Notes under the pieces: model-generated
The model's input: the letters and a program-made list of their open reading frames with translations, nothing else
What the model was told of the DNA's origin: nothing
Database searches by the model: none
Shown here: positions 1 through 7,424 of the stretch, piece after piece
How positions within the stretch are numbered: the stretch's first letter is position 1
Layout of the letters: each line of letters starts with the position of its first letter
Translations under genes and position numbers: made by a program
Virus record (IMG/VR): IMGVR_UViG_3300044644_000378
Span: 1-37,628 of that record
Origin: a virus
Length of the DNA stretch: 37,628 nt
Reading direction: 5' to 3' (one strand)

Positions 1-667
1 CACGGCCTGTGTTCCAACCTTCGTTAAAACGACTACGATATGAGTTTGCACCCATTGAGCTACGTGAACCAATAACACGTTGTCCTTCGCCACTTAACAA
101 TAAATCATACATTAGTTTAATAACAGCTATTGGACTAACTAAACTATCAAGTCTATTTTTAAACCAAGCTACTTTTTCTGGTTTCATTGGTCGTGCGCTT
201 GGTTTACTAATTAATGCAAATGCACGTGCTTTTAATGTAGCTAAATCTTTAATGCCTTCTAATTCTTTAATATCGTCAGCTGTGAAGTTATCTGTATCTT
301 TTTTATATTCATTTAATTCAGTTTCTTCAACTGTAGTATAACGTTTACTTGGTTTACCATGTTTAGTATATTCACGAACAGGTCTGCTACCTTTACGACT
401 TGGACGTTTTTCTTCTACGCCAATGTCATCTTCCATAAAGTTAGCGTATGCTTCTGCTAGTTCTTCTTCTTTGGTTTTTGGAGTAGGACCTTTAGCTAGA
501 TCTTTAAGCACACTTTCGTCTGCACTACCTACTAATTTACCTTTGAATGGATGTTCTTTAGTGCCTACTTTAGCTACATCAGTACCACGTACCTGTTCAC
601 CTGGTTTTTGCTCAGGCTCACCGGCAAATTTAGTCATAGCTTCTAATAGTTTTCGCATCATACTCAT
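1..667 (-). CDS. conserved phage protein, C-terminus beyond window
   Basis: The frame stays open from the ATG at 665-667 to the left edge (about 222 codons), so the gene is partial. The N-terminus is basic and helical (MSMMRKLLEAMTKFAGEPEQ), the middle is charged and probably disordered, and the last visible part carries a compact segment around ARPMKPEKVAWFKNRL and MYDLLLSGEG. I recall similar segments in other T4-like environmental phages but know no function. The start overlaps the stop of the small upstream gene as ATGA, which suggests translational coupling. A structural or assembly role is possible only by position. Confidence 0.75.
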   Translation of the reverse strand, partial: MSMMRKLLEAMTKFAGEPEQKPGEQVRGTDVAKVGTKEHPFKGKLVGSADESVLKDLAKGPTPKTKEEELAEAYANFMEDDIGVEEKRPSRKGSRPVREYTKHGKPSKRYTTVEETELNEYKKDTDNFTADDIKELEGIKDLATLKARAFALISKPSARPMKPEKVAWFKNRLDSLVSPIAVIKLMYDLLLSGEGQRVIGSRSSMGANSYRSRFNEGWNTGR

Positions 668-831
668 TTTGTTTTTCTCTTTTTAGGTTGTTTATACGTG
701 CCACCAAACAAGGTACCTACTTTAGGTCCAGTGCCTACACCTGGTATAGTAGCAATAGCGCCAGAGCTAGTTGCTCCGCTGGTTGCATCTTCGGTTAAGT
801 CTGGTCGTTTGATAATATCGGTTATTTTCAT
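664..831 (-). CDS. 55-residue conserved small phage protein
   Basis: A short frame starting MKITDIIKRPDLTEDATSGA and ending in the basic tail KQPKKRKTK. The middle is rich in Gly, Ala, Thr and Ser, so it is probably flexible. Its TGA stop overlaps the next ATG (ATGA), and an AATAAATA late-promoter-like motif lies just upstream (837-844). Similar short peptides occur next to the same larger gene in related phages as far as I recall. No enzymatic function can be assigned. It is real because the frame is tightly packed between two genes with no other explanation for the interval. Confidence 0.65.
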   Translation of the reverse strand: MKITDIIKRPDLTEDATSGATSSGAIATIPGVGTGPKVGTLFGGTYKQPKKRKTK

Positions 832-836
832 ATATG

Positions 837-844
837 TATTTATT
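837..844 (-). promoter_or_regulatory. candidate T4-type late promoter (AATAAATA)
   Basis: The minus strand reads AATAAATA, close to the T4 late -10 element TATAAATA, just upstream of the ATG at 831. It overlaps the stop codon of the preceding gene, and the implied 5' leader is extremely short. Confidence 0.35.
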
Positions 845-1142
845 GTAATGTAAAACTTATAGCTTGATCATTGATCTGCTCGGAGGTATACAAACAATCA
901 ACGACTTGTAAATTTCTTAATGCAATTTGTGCTATAGATTTATTTTGAGTAACTAGCTCAATTCTAACAGTATTGGTGCTGTTGTTGGGTATATCTACCC
1001 AGATATTTTCGCTGATTAAGGTATTTAAATCCCATATCCATGTGCGCTCAGTTAACAAATCGTTATTATTGTATAGACGATAATTAGCTTGGTCAACTGA
1101 ATCTACGCAGTGTACTTCAACTGTAAGATTTACTGCAGGCAT
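840..1142 (-). CDS. small beta-rich protein, unknown function
   Basis: A 100-residue protein of alternating hydrophobic and polar residues typical of a beta-sandwich (start MPAVNLTVEVHCVDSV). It has no signal peptide or membrane segment. Its stretch from IWVDIPNNSTNTVRIELVTQ resembles in style the beta-sandwich protein at 1909-2358, two genes upstream in transcription order, so both may be small carbohydrate-binding or virion-decorating modules; that is inference. It follows the nucleotidyltransferase gene after one base. Not recognised as a named family. Confidence 0.6.
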   Translation of the reverse strand: MPAVNLTVEVHCVDSVDQANYRLYNNNDLLTERTWIWDLNTLISENIWVDIPNNSTNTVRIELVTQNKSIAQIALRNLQVVDCLYTSEQINDQAISFTLQ

Positions 1143-1143
1143 A

Positions 1144-1878
1144 TTAGATTAAGCGCAATGCTTTGAGATTTTTATTAATCGCACCTGGTTTAATATCTAC
1201 AGTAAGAGAATTACTCCAGCGTGGATCTTTGGCTTCTTTCTTGTTCTTTGGAATGTAGCCACTGCATTCTGCTAACTCTAGATCAGTTAACATCATGCCT
1301 TTGCGTACTGCTTGATATAATGGTTCGGCTAGTTTACCGGCTCCTGTTGCTTGTGCAAATGTTTCTAAGTCACTGTTAGCGGCTGCTTCACGAGCTGAAC
1401 TGGCACTAACACCAGCAATACCATCTGCATCAGGATCACGTTCACCACTAGAAACAAATTTAATATCATCGAACTTGTAGTAAGCACCATTGGCACCTTC
1501 TACACCATTATATTTAGGCAATAATTCTTGGAAACTACCAATACGATCACTGCCTGCAACCATTGTTATACTCTTATACCCATTGGCATATAACCAATGA
1601 ATAACATCCATGATAGTTTTTATACTAGGATCGTATACAACATGATTGGCCTGCTCTGGAAATAATGCTCGAACAAATTTAACTTTGGTAGCGTAATCTA
1701 ACGGATTCTTTTTCTTATCTTGTGTTTGGCTAACAAACACAAAGTAATCACCACCTTGACTAGCTTGTGCTACAGTGTTGATTAATTGGCCATGGCCAAC
1801 AGTGGGAGGATTCATGCGGCCAAAGCAAAAGGCAGCGTGTTTCGGAGTTGTTGATTCAAAAATATTAGATAAACGCAT
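1144..1878 (-). CDS. cytidylyltransferase-like nucleotidyltransferase
   Basis: A 244-residue member of the HIGH-superfamily nucleotidyltransferases (NMNAT/PPAT fold). The nucleotide-binding signature appears as GRMNPPTVGHG at residues 20-30, a (T/H)xGH variant in which the first His is Thr. The second signature is VSASSAREAA near residues 157-166, equivalent to the ISSTxxR loop. Members of this fold transfer AMP or CMP to NMN, pantetheine-phosphate or sugar and alcohol phosphates. Phage copies are usually annotated adenylyl- or cytidylyltransferase; the substrate here is unknown. A CTAAATA late-promoter-like motif lies about 23 bases upstream. The residues after about 200 are basic and may bind nucleic acid. 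Confidence 0.82.
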   Translation of the reverse strand: MRLSNIFESTTPKHAAFCFGRMNPPTVGHGQLINTVAQASQGGDYFVFVSQTQDKKKNPLDYATKVKFVRALFPEQANHVVYDPSIKTIMDVIHWLYANGYKSITMVAGSDRIGSFQELLPKYNGVEGANGAYYKFDDIKFVSSGERDPDADGIAGVSASSAREAAANSDLETFAQATGAGKLAEPLYQAVRKGMMLTDLELAECSGYIPKNKKEAKDPRWSNSLTVDIKPGAINKNLKALRLI

Positions 1879-1900
1879 AGTAATCCCGTGACTATTACTA

Positions 1901-1908
1901 TATTTAGT
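1901..1908 (-). promoter_or_regulatory. candidate late promoter (ACTAAATA)
   Basis: The minus strand reads ACTAAATA in the short gap upstream of the nucleotidyltransferase start at 1878. It resembles the T4 late -10 element and the CTAAATA form reported for marine T4-like phages. Confidence 0.4.
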
Positions 1909-2358
1909 TTATAATTTTTCTAAGAGCCAGATATAATAAGGACTAGAAAATTTAAGCGTGTAAGAACCATTCCAGCCAAGATTAACACAATTATCTAGAT
2001 GTGTTATTTTGTCACCTTGATATTCTTGTGGTTTATCTAATAGAAATATTGATTCGGACCATAACAATTCACCGAGCGATATATCGTCGATGGAAATATT
2101 GTTAATATTAAGTAACATATCTTTACTGACTTGTCCATCAACTATTAACGTATCGCTGTCGGTTTTATTTTCTAGTTTAATTCTGAGAGTATGTTCGCCC
2201 TCGTCAATCGTATGGGTAAATTTGTGAGTTTGTGGAGATTCACTAGAAATTTCAGTTTGTATAATAACCTTGTTATCAAGCCAGATAGAGAACTGTGGTT
2301 TTTTATTCCAATATGTTCCGCTGACTGTAACTGAAAAATCCAGTGATTCTTGTTCCAT
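1909..2358 (-). CDS. beta-sandwich protein, possible carbohydrate-binding module
   Basis: A 149-residue soluble protein. The first 70 residues (SGTYWNKKPQFSIWLDNKVI, then THTIDEGEHTLRIKLENKT) have the pattern of a small jelly-roll or Ca-dependent carbohydrate-binding module: alternating strands, a DEGEHTLRI turn, and Asn/Asp-rich loops. No catalytic motif is visible. It lies 3 bases downstream of the glycosyltransferase stop and upstream of a nucleotidyltransferase, a context consistent with glycan handling. The family assignment is inference from pattern only; it could instead be a virion decoration protein. Confidence 0.6.
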   Translation of the reverse strand: MEQESLDFSVTVSGTYWNKKPQFSIWLDNKVIIQTEISSESPQTHKFTHTIDEGEHTLRIKLENKTDSDTLIVDGQVSKDMLLNINNISIDDISLGELLWSESIFLLDKPQEYQGDKITHLDNCVNLGWNGSYTLKFSSPYYIWLLEKL

Positions 2359-2361
2359 GAT

Positions 2362-3177
2362 TTATGCTGCGGGCTGAGCTGCTTTAGCTGCAATTTGATC
2401 TGGGGTAATATCTGGCATTGTTGGTTTACCGCCAGTTAACACACTTAAATCACCTGCGAATTCATAGTGACCACAGTGGTTCAATAACACTTTAGCATGA
2501 GCATAAATCTCACCGCCAAGTTTTTGCCAACGACGACAGAATGTCCAGTCTTCACTTAGATAGTGACCTTTCTCATCAATTTCTGTGTCAAACAATGAGT
2601 ACATAAATGGCTCGTATTGTTTACCAAGACCAACATCATCTACGTATTTTGTAGTTGGACCATAATGTTCAATCATTTTCTCAACTACTGTTCGTTTAAA
2701 CATCATAAAGCCAGTGCCCATAGTATCGACTGGGAAAATATCGTTAACAATTTGTGTATTAGGTTTAACGTTAATTACATAAGAGATTGGCAATGCTTTC
2801 TTAGGGTATAGTCCACCGATGATATCTTTTTCGCATAACAACATTTGGAAAATTGATTCTGGTTGGAATCTAATGTCGGAATCGATAAACATAAAGTGCG
2901 TGGCTTTTTCGTTAGTCATCATCTTAGCAACTAAGTTATTACGAGCACGTGTTACTAATGATTCGTTAACCATAGTGTCTAGTGACCATTGTAAGCCAAC
3001 ACGTTGCGCCATGAGAATGAAACGTAGGAAACTTGTAAATGTCGGTTCATTAATTTGCCCACCGTAACAAGGAATAGCAAAGTGAATATGGTATTTGCTA
3101 AAGTCTGGTTGTGCTGGTTGTGCTTGTGGTAGTGCGGCATTAATCGCCGGTTGATTCGGTTTAATACGTTTTGCCAT
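2362..3177 (-). CDS. GT-A type glycosyltransferase
   Basis: A 271-residue protein. After a Pro/Ala/Gln-rich N-terminal tail (residues 1-27), the fold begins at HIHFAIPCYGG. It has a conserved RARNNLVAKMM stretch and a DxD-type metal and nucleotide-sugar site in FMFIDSDIRF (DSD at about 99-101). A later acidic motif LSEDWTFCRRW fits the catalytic-base region of GT2-like enzymes. Such proteins are common in T4-like environmental phages. The likely reaction is sugar transfer from a nucleotide sugar to DNA, virion protein or host glycan; the acceptor is unknown. The C-terminus is again Ala/Pro-rich. No membrane segment, so it should act in the cytoplasm. Confidence 0.8.
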   Translation of the reverse strand: MAKRIKPNQPAINAALPQAQPAQPDFSKYHIHFAIPCYGGQINEPTFTSFLRFILMAQRVGLQWSLDTMVNESLVTRARNNLVAKMMTNEKATHFMFIDSDIRFQPESIFQMLLCEKDIIGGLYPKKALPISYVINVKPNTQIVNDIFPVDTMGTGFMMFKRTVVEKMIEHYGPTTKYVDDVGLGKQYEPFMYSLFDTEIDEKGHYLSEDWTFCRRWQKLGGEIYAHAKVLLNHCGHYEFAGDLSVLTGGKPTMPDITPDQIAAKAAQPAA

Positions 3178-3202
3178 TGAAAATCTCTCTTTTTGAATTG
3201 AA

Positions 3203-3367
3203 TTATGCTACGGTGATTTCTACAAGTGTGCCTGCACCTGCAAGCTCTTGTACTACTGCTTCTAAACTTTCTAAAATGCCTGCATTTAGTAACGCACTGG
3301 CTTCATCTGTATCTTTTAGCAGTTTACTTACTTTAACTACAATTACTTCTTCGTGTAACTTTGCCAT
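3203..3367 (-). CDS. 54-residue conserved small phage protein
   Basis: A short frame starting MAKLHEEVIVVKVSKLLKDT and ending ELAGAGTLVEITVA. The pattern suggests strand, helix, helix, strand, without a signal peptide. The start has a GAGGAT ribosome-binding site a few bases upstream, and a GATAAATA late-promoter-like motif lies at 3397-3404, so it probably begins a late unit that continues into the glycosyltransferase. Function unknown. I recall near-identical small proteins in other freshwater or marine T4-like phages. Confidence 0.7.
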   Translation of the reverse strand: MAKLHEEVIVVKVSKLLKDTDEASALLNAGILESLEAVVQELAGAGTLVEITVA

Positions 3368-3396
3368 GATATATCCTCATAATAGCTGTATATAAT

Positions 3397-3404
3397 TATT
3401 TATC
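3397..3404 (-). promoter_or_regulatory. candidate late promoter (GATAAATA)
   Basis: The minus strand reads GATAAATA in the gap between the clpA stop (3425) and the 54-residue gene start (3367), about 30 bases upstream of the ATG. It matches the late -10 element at seven of eight positions. Confidence 0.45.
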
Positions 3405-3424
3405 ATGGCAAATACTACCATAAA

Positions 3425-5734
3425 TTATTCTACTATAATAAAACCTTCGTCGTCAACCGTTTTGTTTTCTAATAGAATCATATCATTATTTGGTTCAACG
3501 ATAATAAACTCTACTGCATCATTGACATAATCTGCTGTAACCGCACTACCGCTAGCAATGTTTTCAAACAGTATTTTCTTACTTAACGGTACTTTAATTA
3601 ACTCACTAATCTTACGTGATAGTGGACGTGCGCCCATTGCACGATCAAACCCAACTTCAACTAAGTGATCAACTAATGTTTCTGTTGAACGTAGTTTAAT
3701 TTGTTTCTCAGCAAGCAATTCATTAAGCTCGTTTAAGAATTTAACAACAATCTTCTTCATGCTAATCTTATCAAGTCCGTTAAACTTAACCACTGCATCT
3801 AAACGATTGCGAAATTCTGGTTTAAAGAACTTTTTAACAGCACTATCATCTTCGCCTGATTTTTGTAAGTCGCGACCAAAGCCAATGTTGTTCTGCTCAT
3901 TGTCCGCTGAACCTAAGTTACTTGTTAGCACTAGCATAGCATTGCGGCAATCCGCTTTCTTACCATTGCTACCAGTAATTGTACCTTCGTCCATGATCTG
4001 TAACAATAAGTTACTAATATCTGGGTGAGCCTTTTCAATTTCATCTAACAAGATAATTGAATGCGGGTTACGTTCAACTTCACTAATTAACAAGCCGCCA
4101 CCTAAGTTACCATCTTCGTAGCCGACATAGCCCGGAGGAGCACCGATAAGTTTAGCCATTGCATGTTTCTCTTGATATTCACTCATATCAAAGCGGATTA
4201 ATTTCATGCCTAAGTTTTCACTAAGCAATTTAGCAAGCTCTGTCTTACCTGTACCAGTTGGACCTAAGAATAAGAAGTTACCGATTGGTTTGTTATGTGC
4301 TTTTAATCCAGCCTTGGCAACATAAATCTTCTCGAGCACTGCATCAACTGCGGTATCTTGTCCGTATAGTTTGTCTTTAATATTGCTTTCTAAACTTGGT
4401 AACGAAGTTGATGCATGTTTACTATCAAAGTTTTCTTTTGGAATCTTGGTTGCTTTGGCGAGTGTATCAATAATTGCATCACCATTAACTACCCAAGTTG
4501 GATTGCTAATTTTAAGACGTGCGCAACTCATATCAATTAAGTCAATTGCCTTATCCGGCAAACGTTTGTCTGTTTGATAACGTACACTTAAATCAACTGC
4601 TAGTTCAATTGCTTCTTCTAAAATTACGCCGTTGTGAAACTTTTCAAAGTGCCCTTTAAGTCCAAGTAAGATGTCCTTAGCAACTTCTGGACTAGGTTCA
4701 TCAATGTTTAATTTATAGAATCTGCGCATTAATGCACGATCTTTTTCAAACGACTGTGTGTATTCTTCGTAGGTAGTACTTGCAATAACTTTAAGGCCGC
4801 CTTTAGCCAATGCTGGTTTGAGCATATTAGCAAAGTCTACTGAACTTGAACTACCTGCACCTGCACCCTGCATTTGATGTGCTTCATCAATGAATAAGAT
4901 ACAGTTACCTTTGGTGTTTAATGACTCAAGTACATCTTTAAGTTTTTCTTCAAATTCACCGCGATACTTACTACCTGCTAACAAACTACCAATTTCTAAG
5001 TTGTAGACTGTATAAGGTTTTAAATACTCCGGAACGTCACCGTTAACAATTTTAAACGCAAGTCCTTCTGCAATAGCAGTTTTACCCACACCCGGATCAC
5101 CAATCATTAGCACGTTGGATTTATGACGACGAGCAAGTACCTGTGCAATTTCTTCTAGTTCATATTCACGACCGATAACAGGGTCAATTTTGCCATCCGT
5201 AGCAACTGCATTTAGATTTGTACAATACTCTTCTAATATTGCATCGGAATAATCCTGTTTAACTTTTGGATCTTTAGCCTTAACTGCTTTACCGTCGACA
5301 AATTTATCTGCGTAATATTTTACTAGATCTTTACGGTTAATACCCCATTTAAGCATAAAGTATGCCGCATGACTATTAGTTTCTTGACTGATACTTAGGA
5401 ACAAATCAACCGGCTCCATTTGCTCACGTGCTGTAAACAACACCTGTGTAAATGCACGATTAAACACTCGCTCTAAACTATGCGTACGTTGCGGAACAAT
5501 TTCTTTATCGGATAAATCCACAAGGTGATCTTGTTGCGCAGTGTATTCATATAAGTCTGCTAATAGCGGAGTAGTATCAATACCATAGTCGGTTAATAAC
5601 TTTTTAAATGATCTAAATTCAACTAATGCAATTAACAAATGTTCTAGTGTTACATATTCATGCCTATAGTCACGTGCAAGTTCAGTTGCAGCTGCAATGA
5701 TTTCTTCAATTTCGGGATTAGAATTTATTGCCAT
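3425..5734 (-). CDS. clpA: ClpA-type AAA+ unfoldase
   Basis: A 769-residue double-ring Clp/Hsp100 ATPase, close to the E. coli ClpA length of 758. It has a Clp N-domain (about 1-145), D1 with Walker A GDPGVGKT (212-219) and Walker B LFIDEA (280-285), and D2 with Walker A GPTGTGKT (491-498) and Walker B LLDEIE (562-567). It lacks the long ClpB middle domain between D1 and D2, so it is ClpA- or ClpC-like. At 616-619 it reads NIGF, in the position of the ClpP-docking loop of ClpA (IGL) and ClpX (IGF). The likely role is unfolding proteins for host ClpP. It follows dnaJ by 12 bases, so both are probably co-transcribed. No phage ClpP is present in the window. Confidence 0.93.
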   Translation of the reverse strand: MAINSNPEIEEIIAAATELARDYRHEYVTLEHLLIALVEFRSFKKLLTDYGIDTTPLLADLYEYTAQQDHLVDLSDKEIVPQRTHSLERVFNRAFTQVLFTAREQMEPVDLFLSISQETNSHAAYFMLKWGINRKDLVKYYADKFVDGKAVKAKDPKVKQDYSDAILEEYCTNLNAVATDGKIDPVIGREYELEEIAQVLARRHKSNVLMIGDPGVGKTAIAEGLAFKIVNGDVPEYLKPYTVYNLEIGSLLAGSKYRGEFEEKLKDVLESLNTKGNCILFIDEAHQMQGAGAGSSSSVDFANMLKPALAKGGLKVIASTTYEEYTQSFEKDRALMRRFYKLNIDEPSPEVAKDILLGLKGHFEKFHNGVILEEAIELAVDLSVRYQTDKRLPDKAIDLIDMSCARLKISNPTWVVNGDAIIDTLAKATKIPKENFDSKHASTSLPSLESNIKDKLYGQDTAVDAVLEKIYVAKAGLKAHNKPIGNFLFLGPTGTGKTELAKLLSENLGMKLIRFDMSEYQEKHAMAKLIGAPPGYVGYEDGNLGGGLLISEVERNPHSIILLDEIEKAHPDISNLLLQIMDEGTITGSNGKKADCRNAMLVLTSNLGSADNEQNNIGFGRDLQKSGEDDSAVKKFFKPEFRNRLDAVVKFNGLDKISMKKIVVKFLNELNELLAEKQIKLRSTETLVDHLVEVGFDRAMGARPLSRKISELIKVPLSKKILFENIASGSAVTADYVNDAVEFIIVEPNNDMILLENKTVDDEGFIIVE

Positions 5735-5746
5735 TTTTAGTCCTTG

Positions 5747-6574
5747 CTAGTTAATTGTTTTAAGTATTTCTATCTGTGCCGCTGTTAATGTTGGAGTTTT
5801 AATTATTGTATTGACAATTAAATCACCTCGATAGTCGGTGTTCATTTGATATAGGCCTTTGCCTTGTAGACCAAACTTAGCTCCAAATTGACATCCTTGC
5901 GGAATCTTAATTAAGAACGTACTACCATCGATTCCTTCTACTTCTTTTTCTGTGCCTGTCATTGCTTCAATTGAGGAAATTTCTAAATTACTAACTAAAT
6001 TAATGCCGTGCAGTTCAAAACGTGGATCATTAATTACATTAATAATAACATATAAATCACCACGTGTCAACGATTCAAAGAAGTTGTCGCCCATTTGTGT
6101 ATATTTAATTGTTGTGCCATTACTTACACCACGTGGTATTTTTACATCAACGTTAAACTTATCATTTTTAGTAGTCTGAACACTTACTGTTTTTTGTTGT
6201 TCGTTTAATGTGCTAGCCATAGTAACAGTTATATTGATACGTAGGTCTTTGTTGCGTCTTGGTTGTGATTGTTGATGGAATGGATGTCCACCACGTTGGC
6301 TAAAGAATTGACTGAATATATCCTGTGGACCACCTCCGCCAAAATGGAATTCAAATCCACCACCATTACCACCGAATGGATTTGGATTATCGTGTTGCTG
6401 GCGTTTTTGTGGATCGGAAAGCGTTTCGTACGCACCCTGTATCTCTTGAAACTTAGCAGTGTCGCCACCTTCTTTATCGGGGTGATGTTTAGCGGCGAGC
6501 TTGCGATAAGCTCGTTTAATTTCTTCGTCTGTGGCGCCGCGTTGTACGCCTAGTGTTGAGTATGCATCTGTCAT
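5747..6574 (-). CDS. dnaJ: DnaJ/CbpA-type Hsp40 co-chaperone
   Basis: A 275-residue J-protein. The J domain (about 1-65) has the HPD motif at residues 31-33, followed by a Gly/Phe-rich linker (about 66-105) and a two-part C-terminal substrate-binding region. No Cys-rich zinc finger is present, so it is CbpA-like (class II). It should stimulate host DnaK. The frame extends 20 codons further upstream, but that extension contains the -10 box of a consensus promoter. The ATG at 6574 ([10 protein letters not shown]) matches the family start and is chosen. No Shine-Dalgarno precedes it, and the predicted transcript starts at or within a base of this ATG, implying a leaderless message. It is followed by clpA. 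Confidence 0.93.
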   Translation of the reverse strand: MTDAYSTLGVQRGATDEEIKRAYRKLAAKHHPDKEGGDTAKFQEIQGAYETLSDPQKRQQHDNPNPFGGNGGGFEFHFGGGGPQDIFSQFFSQRGGHPFHQQSQPRRNKDLRINITVTMASTLNEQQKTVSVQTTKNDKFNVDVKIPRGVSNGTTIKYTQMGDNFFESLTRGDLYVIINVINDPRFELHGINLVSNLEISSIEAMTGTEKEVEGIDGSTFLIKIPQGCQFGAKFGLQGKGLYQMNTDYRGDLIVNTIIKTPTLTAAQIEILKTIN

Positions 6575-6581
6575 AATAGTT

Positions 6582-6610
6582 ATTATATGTGAAAAAAGGA
6601 GAATTGTCAA
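6582..6610 (-). promoter_or_regulatory. consensus sigma-70 promoter for dnaJ-clpA
   Basis: The -35 TTGACA (6605-6610) and -10 TATAAT (6582-6587) are separated by exactly 17 bases. Only 7 bases lie between the -10 box and the dnaJ ATG, so transcription should begin at about 6575. The -35 box lies mostly inside the loop of the preceding terminator hairpin. Confidence 0.88.
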
Positions 6611-6622
6611 GCTCTCCTTTTT
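6593..6622 (-). terminator. rho-independent terminator after the holin unit
   Basis: A 10-bp inverted repeat (arms 6593-6602 and 6613-6622) with a 10-base loop, read on the minus strand as AAAAAGGAGA, loop, TCTCCTTTTT. It ends in a T-run. It lies directly after the stop of the holin frameshift extension (6647) and before dnaJ. The stem is AT-rich and only moderately stable. Confidence 0.6.
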
Positions 6623-6646
6623 ATTTACTATCAAATCGATCTGATG

Positions 6647-6880
6647 TTAAGTTTTCTTTCTACGTAACGGTCTATTTGGATCTACAGCTACTGGTTCAGG
6701 TGTAACTTCTGCTTCTTGTGGTATTTCTACCATTTCCTGACCAACTGCTATTTCCTGTACTTCATTAACTACTGCTGGTTGTTTTGCAGTTACTGGTACG
6801 TTATCCTCTGGCGCACTTTGACTTAACCATACAGGCTCTGTTGAAGAACTTAATACCGGGGCGTCTTCAAACCCTGTTAC
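6647..6880 (-). CDS. C-terminal extension reached by -1 frameshift from holin gene
   Basis: A 77-codon open stretch in the -1 frame relative to the holin. The peptide is acidic and Pro/Val/Glu-rich (for example VEIPQEAEVTPEPVAVDPNR) with a basic end RPLRRKKT. It has no ATG, GTG or TTG near its beginning; an in-frame TGA lies five codons before the joint, and the first Met is at codon 50. It is therefore best read as the second part of a frameshifted 173-residue holin product. Composition and codon use look protein-coding. It is presumably a soluble tail on the cytoplasmic or periplasmic face of the holin; function unknown. Confidence 0.68.
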   Translation of the reverse strand, partial: VTGFEDAPVLSSSTEPVWLSQSAPEDNVPVTAKQPAVVNEVQEIAVGQEMVEIPQEAEVTPEPVAVDPNRPLRRKKT

Positions 6881-6886
6881 TTTCCC
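6841..6886 (-). promoter_or_regulatory. programmed -1 frameshift site: GGGAAAG slippery heptamer plus hairpin
   Basis: On the minus strand the last holin codons read GCG GGA AAG TAA, giving the heptamer G GGA AAG (6880-6886) in the correct register for simultaneous -1 slippage, directly before the stop codon. The same heptamer is used in the phage lambda G/GT frameshift. Nine bases after it comes a perfect 7-bp hairpin (arms 6864-6870 and 6841-6847). After slippage the ribosome reads GGG AAA GTA and continues for 77 codons. Confidence 0.7.
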
Positions 6887-7167
6887 GCATCACCGTTTTC
6901 AATAGATGCTACTTTTTCTTTACCGCGTGTCCAGGCTGCAATACCTAAGATAGCACCCATGGAGATATGGTATAAACCACCGCCCTGTAATGTTAACGGT
7001 ACCCACATACCCACTGCTTGACCAGGATTCCAATATTGTAGTAAGTTAAATAAGATCGGTCCTACGATAAAGTCAAACCAAATTGTTGCCATGTATGTAA
7101 TAGCCATTAATGGGCGCCATTTGCTGGTCATCCAATCTTCTGATTTTTTTTCTGCTTGAGTTGTCAT
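6877..7167 (-). CDS. holin-like membrane protein (zero-frame product)
   Basis: A 96-residue protein with a charged N-terminus, a conserved SKWRPLMAITYMATIWFDFI region, and hydrophobic segments at about 19-43, 52-60 and 65-80, followed by a short charged tail. This resembles the 3-TM phage holin families. It lies in a lysis cassette with endolysin and spanins, which supports a role in permeabilising the inner membrane. A good ribosome-binding site (TAGGAG) precedes the ATG, and an AATAAATA late motif lies at 7198-7205. The last sense codons form a -1 slippery site, so a second product of 173 residues is predicted. Confidence 0.78.
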   Translation of the reverse strand: MTTQAEKKSEDWMTSKWRPLMAITYMATIWFDFIVGPILFNLLQYWNPGQAVGMWVPLTLQGGGLYHISMGAILGIAAWTRGKEKVASIENGDAGK

Positions 7168-7197
7168 TGTGTTGCTCCTAATTATTATTGTTATTAT

Positions 7198-7205
7198 TAT
7201 TTATT
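7198..7205 (-). promoter_or_regulatory. candidate late promoter (AATAAATA) before holin
   Basis: The minus strand reads AATAAATA in the AT-rich gap between the 69-residue gene and the holin start, about 30 bases upstream of the ATG. This is appropriate for late expression of a lysis gene. Confidence 0.45.
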
Positions 7206-7214
7206 AGTTTGTTG

Positions 7215-7424
7215 TTAACTTACTGCACCAGCTACATCAATTAAATCATTGATTATTTCGTTTAACTGACTTAATTTTGCTAAATCACCAGCTGCCGCTT
7301 CGATAACTTTAGTACTTTGTAAATCTTTAAGTAATTCTTTATACTCAGTTAACGATAGCTTACCAGCTGTAAATTCTGCTGCTAATGCATGTACTTCCAT
7401 TACTACATTGTCTACGCTACTCAT
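7215..7424 (-). CDS. small helical protein in the lysis cassette
   Basis: A 69-residue, mostly helical, acidic protein (start MSSVDNVVMEVHALAAEFTA) with no signal peptide or membrane segment. Its ATG overlaps the TGA of the upstream lipoprotein gene (ATGA), so it is translationally coupled to the lysis genes. Function unknown; it might modulate lysis timing, but nothing in the sequence proves that. Confidence 0.65.
   Translation of the reverse strand: MSSVDNVVMEVHALAAEFTAGKLSLTEYKELLKDLQSTKVIEAAAGDLAKLSQLNEIINDLIDVAGAVS

Noticed and set aside
9-686. Plus-strand open frames at 9-341 and 423-686
   Set aside because: They are antisense to a continuous minus-strand gene with sensible composition, SD overlap and conserved-looking segments; the plus-strand peptides are Ser/Leu-rich shadows.
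2172-2393. A second minus-strand frame overlapping the beta-sandwich and glycosyltransferase genes
   Set aside because: It overlaps two better genes in another frame and has no ribosome-binding site or recognisable domain.
6881-6886. Sequencing error explaining the broken holin frame
   Set aside because: Not excluded, but a chance error would not be expected to produce a canonical slippery heptamer in exact register plus a correctly spaced hairpin.
6877-6895. Separate gene starting at ATG 6891-6889 instead of a frameshift
   Set aside because: That ATG is in a third frame and stops after seven codons; no start codon opens the -1 frame, and the first in-frame Met is 50 codons in.
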